Source of the DNA: Porphyrobacter sp.
Lineage (GTDB): Bacteria > Pseudomonadota > Alphaproteobacteria > Sphingomonadales > Sphingomonadaceae
Assembly (NCBI GenBank): GCA_021732945.1
Contig: JAKFWB010000393.1
Coordinates: forward strand, 1 to 8,359
Direction of reading: 5' to 3'
DNA: 8,359 nt
The notes under the pieces were generated by a model. It was given only the letters and a program-made list of their open reading frames with translations. It was not told the origin of the DNA and did not search any database. Numbering within the stretch: position 1 is the stretch's first letter; each line of letters starts with the position of its first letter. Both the position numbers and the translations under genes were made by a program. Positions 1 to 6,523 of the stretch are shown piece after piece.

Positions 1-597
1 AGGCCGTCTGCTGAAAGGGTAGTGGTGACCAAATGGGTTGAATGCCTGTCTGTGGGACAAATCGGTCGTGTATCCCCTCGGTTCTAAACGCCTGGCTAAA
101 CCGAAACCGGTCATCCGTTGAGCAGCGCAACGCCTCTCTCTTTTGTCCGGGATTTCCGACACTGCCGAAAGGCAGCTCCACAGTCTCGAAAACGGGATAG
201 CGGACATTCGATTGCGTTGGTGTAGACTTCCGGGTCCGACCCGTGCCGAAGGCTCAGCGTCAGATCCCTGATCCCAGCATCAGATGTTCCGCTTTTCCGA
301 CAGATGTCGACCAGACCCGGTCGTTCTCAAAACAACCTCCAGATGGTCGTGTATGGACCCAATCTATGCCAAGGGACACACTCGACCAAGCCCTCGCATT
401 GACTCTGGAACAAATTAAGAACATAGCTGGACGGCGGTTGAGGACGCTCCGTCTCATATCGCGGCACCTAGCGCAGCGCGCGGACGTTTCACTTGCTTTG
501 GCACGTCCTTGGCTTCACATCTGTGGCGCCGAGGCTGGCACCGAGGGGAAGGACAGGCCCGGATGGGACACATATATTCAATCGACGCTGAGGCTGC
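1..597. other. Upstream non-coding region of the DprA/PRTase operon
   Basis: I see no convincing gene in this stretch. An open frame on the plus strand from a GTG at 243 runs about 80 bases into the first real gene, but its codons lack the strong G/C third-position bias of the downstream genes and the product resembles nothing I know. A small perfect hairpin lies at 162-175 (CTGCC, GAAA loop, GGCAG). The only regulatory signal I can support is the promoter-like pair at 550-578. The first half has the look of a degenerate dispersed intergenic element, which is an impression rather than a demonstration. Confidence 0.5.
550..578 (+). promoter_or_regulatory. Candidate sigma-70-type promoter for the four-gene operon
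   Basis: AGGACA at 550-555 matches four of six bases of the -35 consensus TTGACA. TATATT at 573-578 matches five of six bases of the -10 consensus. The spacing is exactly 17 nt. Transcription would start near 585, leaving a leader of only about 13-19 nt that includes the GAGG at 590-593. The position directly upstream of the first gene supports it, but it is a motif match only, in a GC-rich genome whose promoters often deviate from the E. coli consensus. Confidence 0.35.
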
Positions 598-1491
598 ATG
601 AGCATGCGTATCGCCCTCAGCGATTCAGGACCAGCGCTGGCGCCAATCTCGCCGCGCCGAGAGCTAGGGGCCTATGAGGCCCTGTGGCTGGAAAAGGGCG
701 CGACCTTCAAAACCCTGGCCGATCGTTTTGCGCTCGATGCCGAAGCGCTTCCATCCGACTTCGTGCCTGCCCAGCTTGCCGAGGAATGCGCTGCCGAGGT
801 GATGGGAAAACTCAAAAAGGCCGGTGTCCATCAGTTCGGCGTTCGCATCCATCATGCCGGTGACTATCCGGCAAAGCTGCGCGACGCGCGCCACCCGGTC
901 GAGCTTCTCTATTATCGCGGCGCTTGGGAGATCACCGAAACGCGGTGCGTGGCCGTCGTGGGTAGCCGCGAGGCCTCGCCGGACGGCATCCGCCGCGCCG
1001 AGCGGCTGGCACGCGAACTCGTCGATCGCGACTTCACGGTCGTGTCCGGCCTTGCCAAGGGCGTCGATTCGGCTGCCCATCGCGGCGCGATCGCGCGCGG
1101 CGGACGTACAATTTCCGTGGTCGGGACGCCGCTTGGATCCTGCTACCCCAAAGAAAATGCCGATCTGCAAGAGGAGATCGCCCGCGATCATCTGCTGATC
1201 TCGCAGGTGCCGGTTCTTCGCTACGCCAAGCAGGCACCTCAGCATAACCGGCTTTTCTTCCCCGAGCGCAATGTCACGATGAGCGCTCTCACCGAGGGCA
1301 CGATTATCGTCGAGGCCGGTGATACGTCGGGTACGCTGACCCAGGCGCGCGCCGCGCTCCATCAGGGCCGCAAGCTCTTCATTCTCGACAATTGCTTCGA
1401 GCGGACCGACATCACATGGCCAGCCCGCTTCGAAGCCGAAGGTGCAGTGCGCGTAAAGACGCCCGACGACATCTGGAGCACCCTTGGTTGA
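598..1491 (+). CDS. DprA-like SLOG-domain protein (first copy)
   Basis: 297 residues. A short helical N-terminal part (about 20-75) precedes a DprA-type Rossmann/SLOG core. Visible landmarks in family order are the YP-containing lead-in at 90-110, VAVVGSREAS (118-127), SGLAKGVDSAAH (150-161), a G-x5-CYP turn near 177-184, FFPERNVTMSALT (220-232), and VEAGDTSGTLTQA (238-250). Family knowledge: DprA binds ssDNA and loads RecA in transformation, and SLOG domains bind nucleotides or nucleotide-derived ligands. The core motifs are intact, so ligand binding is plausible. There is no C-terminal winged helix and no clear N-terminal SAM domain, unlike the full housekeeping DprA. GAGG at 590-593 lies 4 nt before this ATG and 10 nt before a second in-frame ATG at 604, so either could be used. 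It is first in an operon with a PRTase, a second DprA and a HAD-PRTase. That context argues for a specialised role rather than ordinary competence. No substrate can be assigned. Confidence 0.9.
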   Translation: MSMRIALSDSGPALAPISPRRELGAYEALWLEKGATFKTLADRFALDAEALPSDFVPAQLAEECAAEVMGKLKKAGVHQFGVRIHHAGDYPAKLRDARHPVELLYYRGAWEITETRCVAVVGSREASPDGIRRAERLARELVDRDFTVVSGLAKGVDSAAHRGAIARGGRTISVVGTPLGSCYPKENADLQEEIARDHLLISQVPVLRYAKQAPQHNRLFFPERNVTMSALTEGTIIVEAGDTSGTLTQARAALHQGRKLFILDNCFERTDITWPARFEAEGAVRVKTPDDIWSTLG

Positions 1492-2137
1492 CGGTGTCCG
1501 GCTCTCGCAGATCGATGAGACGAGCCGCGGGGATCATTATCACCTGACGGCCGAGGATCGGTGTTACTATCTCTACGAATACACCTCGCACCGCGACTAT
1601 TCATTCAGCACCACCAACCAGCTGATCAGCAATCTCAAGAAGAAGCCCAGCCAGGCCGACCAGCCCCATTATTGGTACAAGGGCCAAGCGATCGGCACGT
1701 GCGGACGCGCGCTTGGCGCCGCGCTCAACCCGGCGTGGCTGAGCAATGCCACTCTCGTCCCCGTGCCAGGGTCGAAGGCGACCGATCACCCGGAATATGA
1801 TGATCGCATGGAGCGCATCTGCCGGCTGATGCGTCAGCCTGCGCCCGACGTGCGCGCGCTCGTCCGCCAGGCCGCCTCGACCACCGCGTCGCACGAAGTG
1901 GGACAGGGTGACCGCGTCACGCTGGAAGACCTGCTCGACCTCTACTCGATCGACGAAACCATTGCCGCCCCGGCACCGCAGGCAATCGGTATCGTCGACG
2001 ATGTGCTGACTGCCGGAACCCATTACCGGGCCATGCACACCGTGCTTGCGGCCCGATTCCCAAATATCCCGATCATCGGTCTTTTCGTCGCGCGGCGGGT
2101 CTTTCCCGACGATCCGCTGGCATTTGGAGGCCTGTGA
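1484..2137 (+). CDS. ComF-like type I phosphoribosyltransferase
   Basis: 217 residues. The PRPP-binding loop of type I PRTases is clear at 168-181 (IGIVDDVLTAGTHY), with the paired acidic residues D172 D173 and the TAGT phosphate loop. An upstream LVPVPGSKA (91-99) occupies the place of the ComF-type pyrophosphate loop. The N-terminal 90 residues contain an aromatic-rich stretch (YYLYEYTSHRDYSF, 28-41) that I do not recognise and that may form the substrate hood. PRTases of this fold transfer phosphoribose to or from bases or act as regulators; the substrate cannot be read from sequence. The only usable start is TTG at 1484, supported by GGAG at 1475-1478 with a 5-nt spacer. It overlaps the end of the upstream dprA-like gene by 8 bp, which suggests translational coupling. 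DprA plus a ComF-type PRTase recalls two proteins of the natural-transformation machinery, but here they are stitched into one dedicated operon. Confidence 0.88.
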   Translation: MVDGVRLSQIDETSRGDHYHLTAEDRCYYLYEYTSHRDYSFSTTNQLISNLKKKPSQADQPHYWYKGQAIGTCGRALGAALNPAWLSNATLVPVPGSKATDHPEYDDRMERICRLMRQPAPDVRALVRQAASTTASHEVGQGDRVTLEDLLDLYSIDETIAAPAPQAIGIVDDVLTAGTHYRAMHTVLAARFPNIPIIGLFVARRVFPDDPLAFGGL

Positions 2138-2142
2138 GCATG
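2126..2142 (+). promoter_or_regulatory. Ribosome binding site and dual start for second dprA-like gene
   Basis: GGAGG at 2126-2130 lies 3 nt before a GTG at 2134 that overlaps the upstream stop (GTGA), and 9 nt before an in-frame ATG at 2140. The spacing favours ATG 2140; the overlap is compatible with coupled translation from either. The first gene has a similar arrangement (GAGG, then ATG AGC ATG at 598-606). Confidence 0.6.
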
Positions 2143-3177
2143 GATCGGCCACGCCACGACGGACCGCCAGACCGCGTCAACGACGTCCATGCGGCGTCGA
2201 CGCTGAGCCCGCCGAGCGTGCGAACAGTCGACGAGGAGCGTGCCTTTCTCGCCCTCGCGACGGTGCGGGGCATCGGCCAGAAAACGCTGTTCGCCATGGC
2301 CGAAGACCAAAAGTTGTTCAGCGATGCGCTCGAATATGGGCCAGAAGCGTTAAACCCGGCAGGCAGCGACGGCAAGCCTGTGTCGGAGCGGCACTGGTCG
2401 CGGGTTCGCGGGCATGCGCTCGAACAGGGTGACCGACTGGCCGAACATCTCGAGGCGCTCGGCATCGGCCTGCTCTTTCGGGGTTCCCACGGCTTTCCTT
2501 CCGCCATGCTCGACCTTGAGCGCCCGCCGCACTGGCTTTTCGTGCAAGGCAGCGTCGAGCGCCTTTCCGAGCCGTCCATTGCGATCGTCGGTACCCGCAA
2601 GCCCAGCGCTGACGGCTTCTTCCTGTCACGCTATATGGGCGCTTGTCTCGGCGAATGGGGTGTACCGACCGTCAGTGGCCTCGCGGCCGGCATCGATCAG
2701 CTGGCGCATGAACATTCTTTGCGTGCCGGCGTGCCGACGATCGCGGTGCTGGGCACCGGCATGCTCGAAGACTATCCCAAGGGATCGGGTCGGCTGCGCG
2801 ATCAAATTCTGGCGACCGGTGGCACGATCGTCAGCGAATATCTGCCGACAGCGTCCTACAGCGCCGAGAATTTCGTCCAGCGCAACCGGCTTCAGGCGGC
2901 GCTTGGCCGCGTGCTGATCCCCGCCGAATGGAATCGCCGCAGCGGCACAGCCCATACGGTCCGCTTCGCGACCGCGCTCGGACGACCTATTGCCTGCCTG
3001 CGTTTGCCCGAGTGGCCGGAGGAGCGCGTGGTGTTGGAGCGCGGTATGGGGCTTCCGACCGGCGAGATCTTCACCCTACCGCACGACCAGGGCCGGTTCG
3101 ACGCCTTCGTCCGCGCGGCGATCGGCAAGTCTTCACCCGCCCAGTTGGGCCAACTTTCGCTATTTGGGGATAGCTAG
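2134..3177 (+). CDS. DprA-like SLOG-domain protein (second copy) with C-terminal clamp-binding-type peptide
   Basis: 347 residues from GTG 2134, or 345 from ATG 2140, which has better ribosome-binding-site spacing. After a disordered head, residues 36-60 (FLALATVRGIGQKTLFAM) look like the helix-hairpin-helix/SAM-like N-domain of DprA. The SLOG core follows: IAIVGTRKPS (149-158), SGLAAGIDQLAH (181-192), DYPKGS (213-218), SEY (234-236), FVQRNRLQAALGR (247-259) and a diverged PAEWNRRSGTAHT (263-275). It is clearly a different lineage from the first copy, so this is not a recent tandem duplication. The C-terminus ends in QLSLF at 340-344, three residues before the end, matching the beta-clamp binding consensus. 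No winged-helix domain follows the core. It sits 2 nt before the HAD-PRTase gene. Family knowledge suggests ssDNA or nucleotide binding. Partnership with the first DprA-like protein and link to the replisome are my inference. Confidence 0.9.
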   Translation: MSMDRPRHDGPPDRVNDVHAASTLSPPSVRTVDEERAFLALATVRGIGQKTLFAMAEDQKLFSDALEYGPEALNPAGSDGKPVSERHWSRVRGHALEQGDRLAEHLEALGIGLLFRGSHGFPSAMLDLERPPHWLFVQGSVERLSEPSIAIVGTRKPSADGFFLSRYMGACLGEWGVPTVSGLAAGIDQLAHEHSLRAGVPTIAVLGTGMLEDYPKGSGRLRDQILATGGTIVSEYLPTASYSAENFVQRNRLQAALGRVLIPAEWNRRSGTAHTVRFATALGRPIACLRLPEWPEERVVLERGMGLPTGEIFTLPHDQGRFDAFVRAAIGKSSPAQLGQLSLFGDS

Positions 3178-3179
3178 CT

Positions 3180-4427
3180 GTGCTCATGGGGGCGATCTTT
3201 TCGCTGCACGATGTGCTCGTGACCAAGGGCACGATCAACGCGCCGTTGTTTGAGGAAACGCTGCGGTTACTGCGCTATCTCAAGGCGCGGGGTGTCGAGC
3301 CGGTTTTCATTGGCAACCATGACTGGACGGTCACCAGTCCTGGCCAGTCGAAGCAGTTCCGAACCCTACTCGAAGAGCGGCTCGGTCCGATCAGCTACTA
3401 TATCGGCGGACAAAACGGGATGCCGTACAAGCCACGCGCCGATTCCACTGCGCATATTCTCTCCGAGAAGGGCTGGCAGCGGAATGAGGTCCTCTATGTC
3501 GGCAATACCACTGACGATATGAAGACCGCTGCCAATGGCGGCCTGCTGTTTGTGAACGTCATGTGGCACGGCGTGGCGAGCCCCTATGGCTTTCAGTTCG
3601 ATTCTCCACGCGACGTCGCGCGCTTCGTCGATTGCCTCTGCCTGGGTCTCGACCGCTGGTTCTGGGCGCTCGAACAGGCCGATCTGAGGGTCTACGCGCT
3701 CGCGCCCTTCACGACGCTTTCGCCGCGCTATGCGCAAGCGCATGCATATTCTGAAAATGCCAAGGCGACCTCGAAACACGGGGCCGGCGATGCGAATTTC
3801 TGGGGCCGTCTGCTCGCGGCGCGCATCTATTTTTCAGGTCTCGCTGACGAGATTGACTACATCACCGCCTATCCTGGGCACGCGGCGACCTCCAATGAGA
3901 CGGTGATCAGTGAGGCGCTCAACATCCTGGGGCAGTCGCTGCGCAAGAGCTATCTGCCCGACCTCATTATTCGTCACACTAAAGCGGTGAAATCGCAGAC
4001 CGCGCGTGCCTCAGGGGGTAGCGTCGGCCTCGACAATCAGCTCAACACAATCCGGCTTAACCCGGCGCCGGTCCGCGGCGTGGGCGGCAAGCCCTACAAG
4101 TCGCCGCCTGCGCGCAGCGGCAAGCGTGTCCTCGTGATCGATGATATCTGTACCGAGGGTAACAGCTTCGAGGGTGCGCGGGCCTATCTGAGGGCTGCAG
4201 GGGCGCAAACAGTATGCGTGAGCTGGCTCAAGACGATCAATACGGACTATCGCGCCGTGTCACCGGCCTTCGGCCCGTTCAATCCGTACATCGCGCAAAC
4301 CTTCCCGACCCCGATCGCGACCACGACGCACTGGTATTCGAGCGCGATCAGCTCGCATGCCGCGCCGACTGACCTGGCCGACGTCTATAACCGCTACTTC
4401 AGCTGGGCCTGGCCCGCCGGTATATGA
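3180..4427 (+). CDS. HAD-fold (catalytically degenerate) - phosphoribosyltransferase fusion protein
   Basis: 415 residues. The N-terminal 155 follow a HAD layout: motif I GAIFSLHDVLV (4-14), motif II region VFIGNHDW (42-49), Lys of motif III in YKPRA (83-87), motif IV VLYVGNTTDDM (104-114). Both motif I aspartates are replaced (S8, H10), the motif II Thr/Ser position is G45, and the first motif IV Asp is N109, so phosphatase activity is unlikely. The C-terminal half is a type I PRTase: LVIDDICTEGNSF (318-330) is the PRPP loop with D321 D322, and residues 225-300 would supply the remaining fold. The linker at 155-225 is rich in aromatics and unrecognised. GTG at 3180 lies 9 nt after GGGGA (3166-3170) and 2 nt after the upstream stop; ATG at 3186 is the alternative. 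It is last in the operon. It probably senses or makes a phosphoribosyl-containing compound, with the dead HAD as a binding or scaffold domain. That role is inference. Confidence 0.86.
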   Translation: MLMGAIFSLHDVLVTKGTINAPLFEETLRLLRYLKARGVEPVFIGNHDWTVTSPGQSKQFRTLLEERLGPISYYIGGQNGMPYKPRADSTAHILSEKGWQRNEVLYVGNTTDDMKTAANGGLLFVNVMWHGVASPYGFQFDSPRDVARFVDCLCLGLDRWFWALEQADLRVYALAPFTTLSPRYAQAHAYSENAKATSKHGAGDANFWGRLLAARIYFSGLADEIDYITAYPGHAATSNETVISEALNILGQSLRKSYLPDLIIRHTKAVKSQTARASGGSVGLDNQLNTIRLNPAPVRGVGGKPYKSPPARSGKRVLVIDDICTEGNSFEGARAYLRAAGAQTVCVSWLKTINTDYRAVSPAFGPFNPYIAQTFPTPIATTTHWYSSAISSHAAPTDLADVYNRYFSWAWPAGI

Positions 4428-4866
4428 AGCAGGCGAATGGACTGGAAAGCGATCAGAAACTCCATTGCACTCTCGCTACCTTCCCTCTGAACGTCACTCG
4501 GCTAACATCATTTGTCAGCCTCGCGCTTTCTGCGGCGATCGATGACGCTGGGTGCCGTGATGGACTCTCTATGATGGTTTTGTCGTGGATGTGCCGGGAC
4601 CACAGGTGCGCTCCCAATTTCGGCTATTGCCGCTTCGGCGCTCTGAAGCGGACGGACAGCAAATTCCAATTCCAATGGTGGCCGTTCACAGTCGCACACG
4701 GCTCGGTAAACGGAGGGCAGCTTTAAGGGCAGCGACACGAGGTGCTCAACGTCGGCAATGGCGGCTACCTCCGCCGAAGCGCTCAATGACGTCGGAATGA
4801 CCGGTGTCGGCATAAGCTGACGCTATCAGAACCACACGGGGAATACCGACTCTGGGTCGTCGCCAG
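4428..4866. other. Convergent intergenic region
   Basis: This 439-base gap separates the plus-strand operon from the minus-strand Hxs genes; both face into it. Open frames on both strands (about 100 codons each) lack the codon bias of the neighbours and their products are unfamiliar. Weak hairpins occur at 4760-4775 (GGCGG, CTACCT loop, CCGCC) and 4804-4823 (GUGUCGGC, AUAA loop, GCUGACGC, with two G-U pairs), but neither is followed by a T-run. I see no clear terminator, RNA gene, or mobile-element end. The stretch resembles a degenerated intergenic element. Confidence 0.5.
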
Positions 4867-6141
4867 TCATTGCGGGGCACCTTCGAATTCCAGCATGCTA
4901 AGAAATGCCACAAGCTGACCAACCTCTCGGTCAGTCAACGCAGAAGGAAGTGTTTCGCGGGAGGCGGTACCCAGCCGCACATAGAGGTCACTTCGCTCGC
5001 GAACAGTCATTGATCGCGTATCGACGAGCCGGAGGGGATCGAAATGGGCGATGATCGCCTGATCGAGCGTGCTGACAGACCCCGAGTGGGAATAGGGCGC
5101 GGTTCGCATGACATTATGCAAAGGCGGTGTCCGGAACAGGAACCTGTCCCTGGGATCGAGCGTGGCGTTATAGCGTCCTTCATCAATGCCGAAGCCATTC
5201 TTGCCGAAGCCCGCCTGCGGGAAGGCCACCGAGTGAAATGCAAAATCGGTAAAATAGGGACCTGTATGGCATGAAGCGCAGCGTCCCCTTCCATAGAACA
5301 GGATACCACCTGCGAGCTGTGCATCGGTTATCGGGCCTTCTTCGAAAACAAAGCGCTCGAAGGTTGTCGGACGCATCCGGAATTCGTGGCGAATGAACTG
5401 CGACAGGGCGTCTGCGACCTCTGAGAAGGCCACTGCAGACTTCGCTTTGCCATAGACCTGAGCAAGACGCGGACCGATCTGCTCATCACTCGCGAAGCGT
5501 TGTGCCAGCGTCTGCTGGATGTTGTTCGCATCGGATACCTCTTCCGCCACAAAGGCATCCCGGATTCGCGGCGTGTCCTCCACCATTTCCCTGAGCTCAA
5601 CCGAGGGCAGATGCGCCGCGACTATGAGTGGGTCGGTGGACGGTGCTTCGACGCCGAACTGGCTGACAATGCCATCGGGGCCCTTCCTGACTCTGCCGTC
5701 CCAGAAGAAGGTGTCGAAGCCTCTTCCTCCTCTGCCCCAGAATGGAAGAACGTTGCGCGGCAAAATGCGCCCATCGGAATCCAGCCGCTCCGGCCCCTTG
5801 CCCTCACCGCCCACACCGACCGCATTGGGAAGCCCGTCCGACGAGCCGAACTCGTCTAGATGGCAATCTCTGCACGATATCGCGCCATTAAGGCTCATCT
5901 TGGGGGACTCAAAGATGAGCCGTCCCACTTCGACCCGGGCTGGCTGTGTTGGGATAATGAGGTCGGCTGCCCGGGCTGCGCCATTGGCGAGCGCCGCTCG
6001 CCTGAGAGCCTCCATTCGCATCTTGTCGGAAGATGCAGCGGCAGTCGGCGACTTGGCGTCCGGGTCTGTGCAGGAGGTAGCGACCGACGCGATCAGCGCC
6101 GCCACCGCCAGAGAAAGGAAATGGCTAGTACTGAATTTCAT
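4867..6141 (-). CDS. His-Xaa-Ser system-associated MauG-like di-haem cytochrome c peroxidase
   Basis: 424 residues. The N-terminus is a signal sequence (hydrophobic 8-20) with Cys at 24 in VATSC, possibly a lipoprotein anchor although the -3 residue is Ala rather than Leu. Two c-type haem sites are present, CRDCH (90-94) and CASCH (288-292). Other di-haem peroxidase hallmarks are FFWDGR (145-150) and RTPPLHNVMRTAPYSHSGS (337-355). Length and layout fit the MauG/CcpA superfamily, whose members reduce peroxide or, in MauG, oxidise protein side chains to build a quinone cofactor. A MauG-like subfamily is known to accompany Hxs loci, which matches its place here. It should act in the periplasm or at the membrane surface. 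Its ATG overlaps the stop of the small upstream gene by 17 bp, so it is the last gene of the operon. Possible substrate: the modified His-x-Ser tract of HxsA (inference). Confidence 0.9.
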   Translation of the reverse strand: MKFSTSHFLSLAVAALIASVATSCTDPDAKSPTAAASSDKMRMEALRRAALANGAARAADLIIPTQPARVEVGRLIFESPKMSLNGAISCRDCHLDEFGSSDGLPNAVGVGGEGKGPERLDSDGRILPRNVLPFWGRGGRGFDTFFWDGRVRKGPDGIVSQFGVEAPSTDPLIVAAHLPSVELREMVEDTPRIRDAFVAEEVSDANNIQQTLAQRFASDEQIGPRLAQVYGKAKSAVAFSEVADALSQFIRHEFRMRPTTFERFVFEEGPITDAQLAGGILFYGRGRCASCHTGPYFTDFAFHSVAFPQAGFGKNGFGIDEGRYNATLDPRDRFLFRTPPLHNVMRTAPYSHSGSVSTLDQAIIAHFDPLRLVDTRSMTVRERSDLYVRLGTASRETLPSALTDREVGQLVAFLSMLEFEGAPQ

Positions 6142-6523
6142 GGGTCTCGATCACCTCTTTGAGATCGGTGGCGCGCGCTTCGATCGCCTTCAGACGCATC
6201 TGGGATAGCTCCTCTTCGCGAAGCCCCCACTGCATCAGGCGCTTTTGGGTGAGGTCATAGTCCTGGCAAACGATCAGCCCAATCTCTGCGGCATCCAGAA
6301 GGGACTGCGCTTGTGGGTCATTGATCTGTTGGACCGACTGCTTGGCCTGAAAATGTTCGCGCATGGCGGTGTCGCACTGCTCTACGAGCAGCCCGTAATG
6401 CTCTTGGTTCCAAGCTATGACGCCCATCCGCCAGAGCGGTGCTGCAATCCATGCGAAGAGTGTCCCCGCAACGAATGCAGCTATGTAGCCAGGAAGCCTA
6501 CCGCGCCACGATGCGGAATGCAT
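6125..6523 (-). CDS. Small single-TM His-Xaa-Ser system protein (TIGR03982-type)
   Basis: 132 residues from ATG at 6523. This start is set by GGAGG at 6534-6530 with a 6-nt spacer; a TTG one codon upstream is less likely. A short basic head is followed by one membrane helix (about 12-30, GYIAAFVAGTLFAWIAAPLW) and a roughly 100-residue helical, charged domain, probably periplasmic, with Cys at 50 and 86 and possible coiled-coil character toward the end (AEIGLIVC then charged heptads). It resembles the small protein family annotated as His-Xaa-Ser system protein TIGR03982; the assignment rests on size, topology and gene order, since I could not run the model. It overlaps the end of hxsA by 26 bp and the start of the MauG-like gene by 17 bp. 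Function unknown; it could tether or present HxsA or the peroxidase at the membrane. Confidence 0.78.
   Translation of the reverse strand: MHSASWRGRLPGYIAAFVAGTLFAWIAAPLWRMGVIAWNQEHYGLLVEQCDTAMREHFQAKQSVQQINDPQAQSLLDAAEIGLIVCQDYDLTQKRLMQWGLREEELSQMRLKAIEARATDLKEVIETHEIQY

Noticed and set aside
243..677. 144-codon open frame on the plus strand before the first gene
   Set aside because: It overlaps the dprA-like gene by about 80 bases, starts with a GTG without a good ribosome binding site, lacks the G/C third-position bias of true genes here and has no recognisable domain.
598..4427. Identification as the tellurite-resistance-type PRTase/HAD biosynthetic module
   Set aside because: No TerD-type, ATP-grasp or citrate-lyase-like gene is present and both SLOG proteins are DprA-type.
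4424..4726. 100-codon open frame whose ATG overlaps the stop of the HAD-PRTase gene (ATGA), suggesting a fifth operon gene
   Set aside because: The overlap is tempting, but codon use is unlike the operon, residue composition is odd (many Cys and Trp) and no domain is visible. The stretch looks non-coding; conservation in relatives could rescue it.
4508..4813. 101-codon open frame on the minus strand in the convergent gap
   Set aside because: It overlaps the opposite open frame, has no recognisable features and is separated from the Hxs operon.
4804..4823. Hairpin GTGTCGGC-ATAA-GCTGACGC as a terminator of the plus-strand operon
   Set aside because: It is about 376 bases past the last stop codon, relies on two G-U pairs and has no following T-run.
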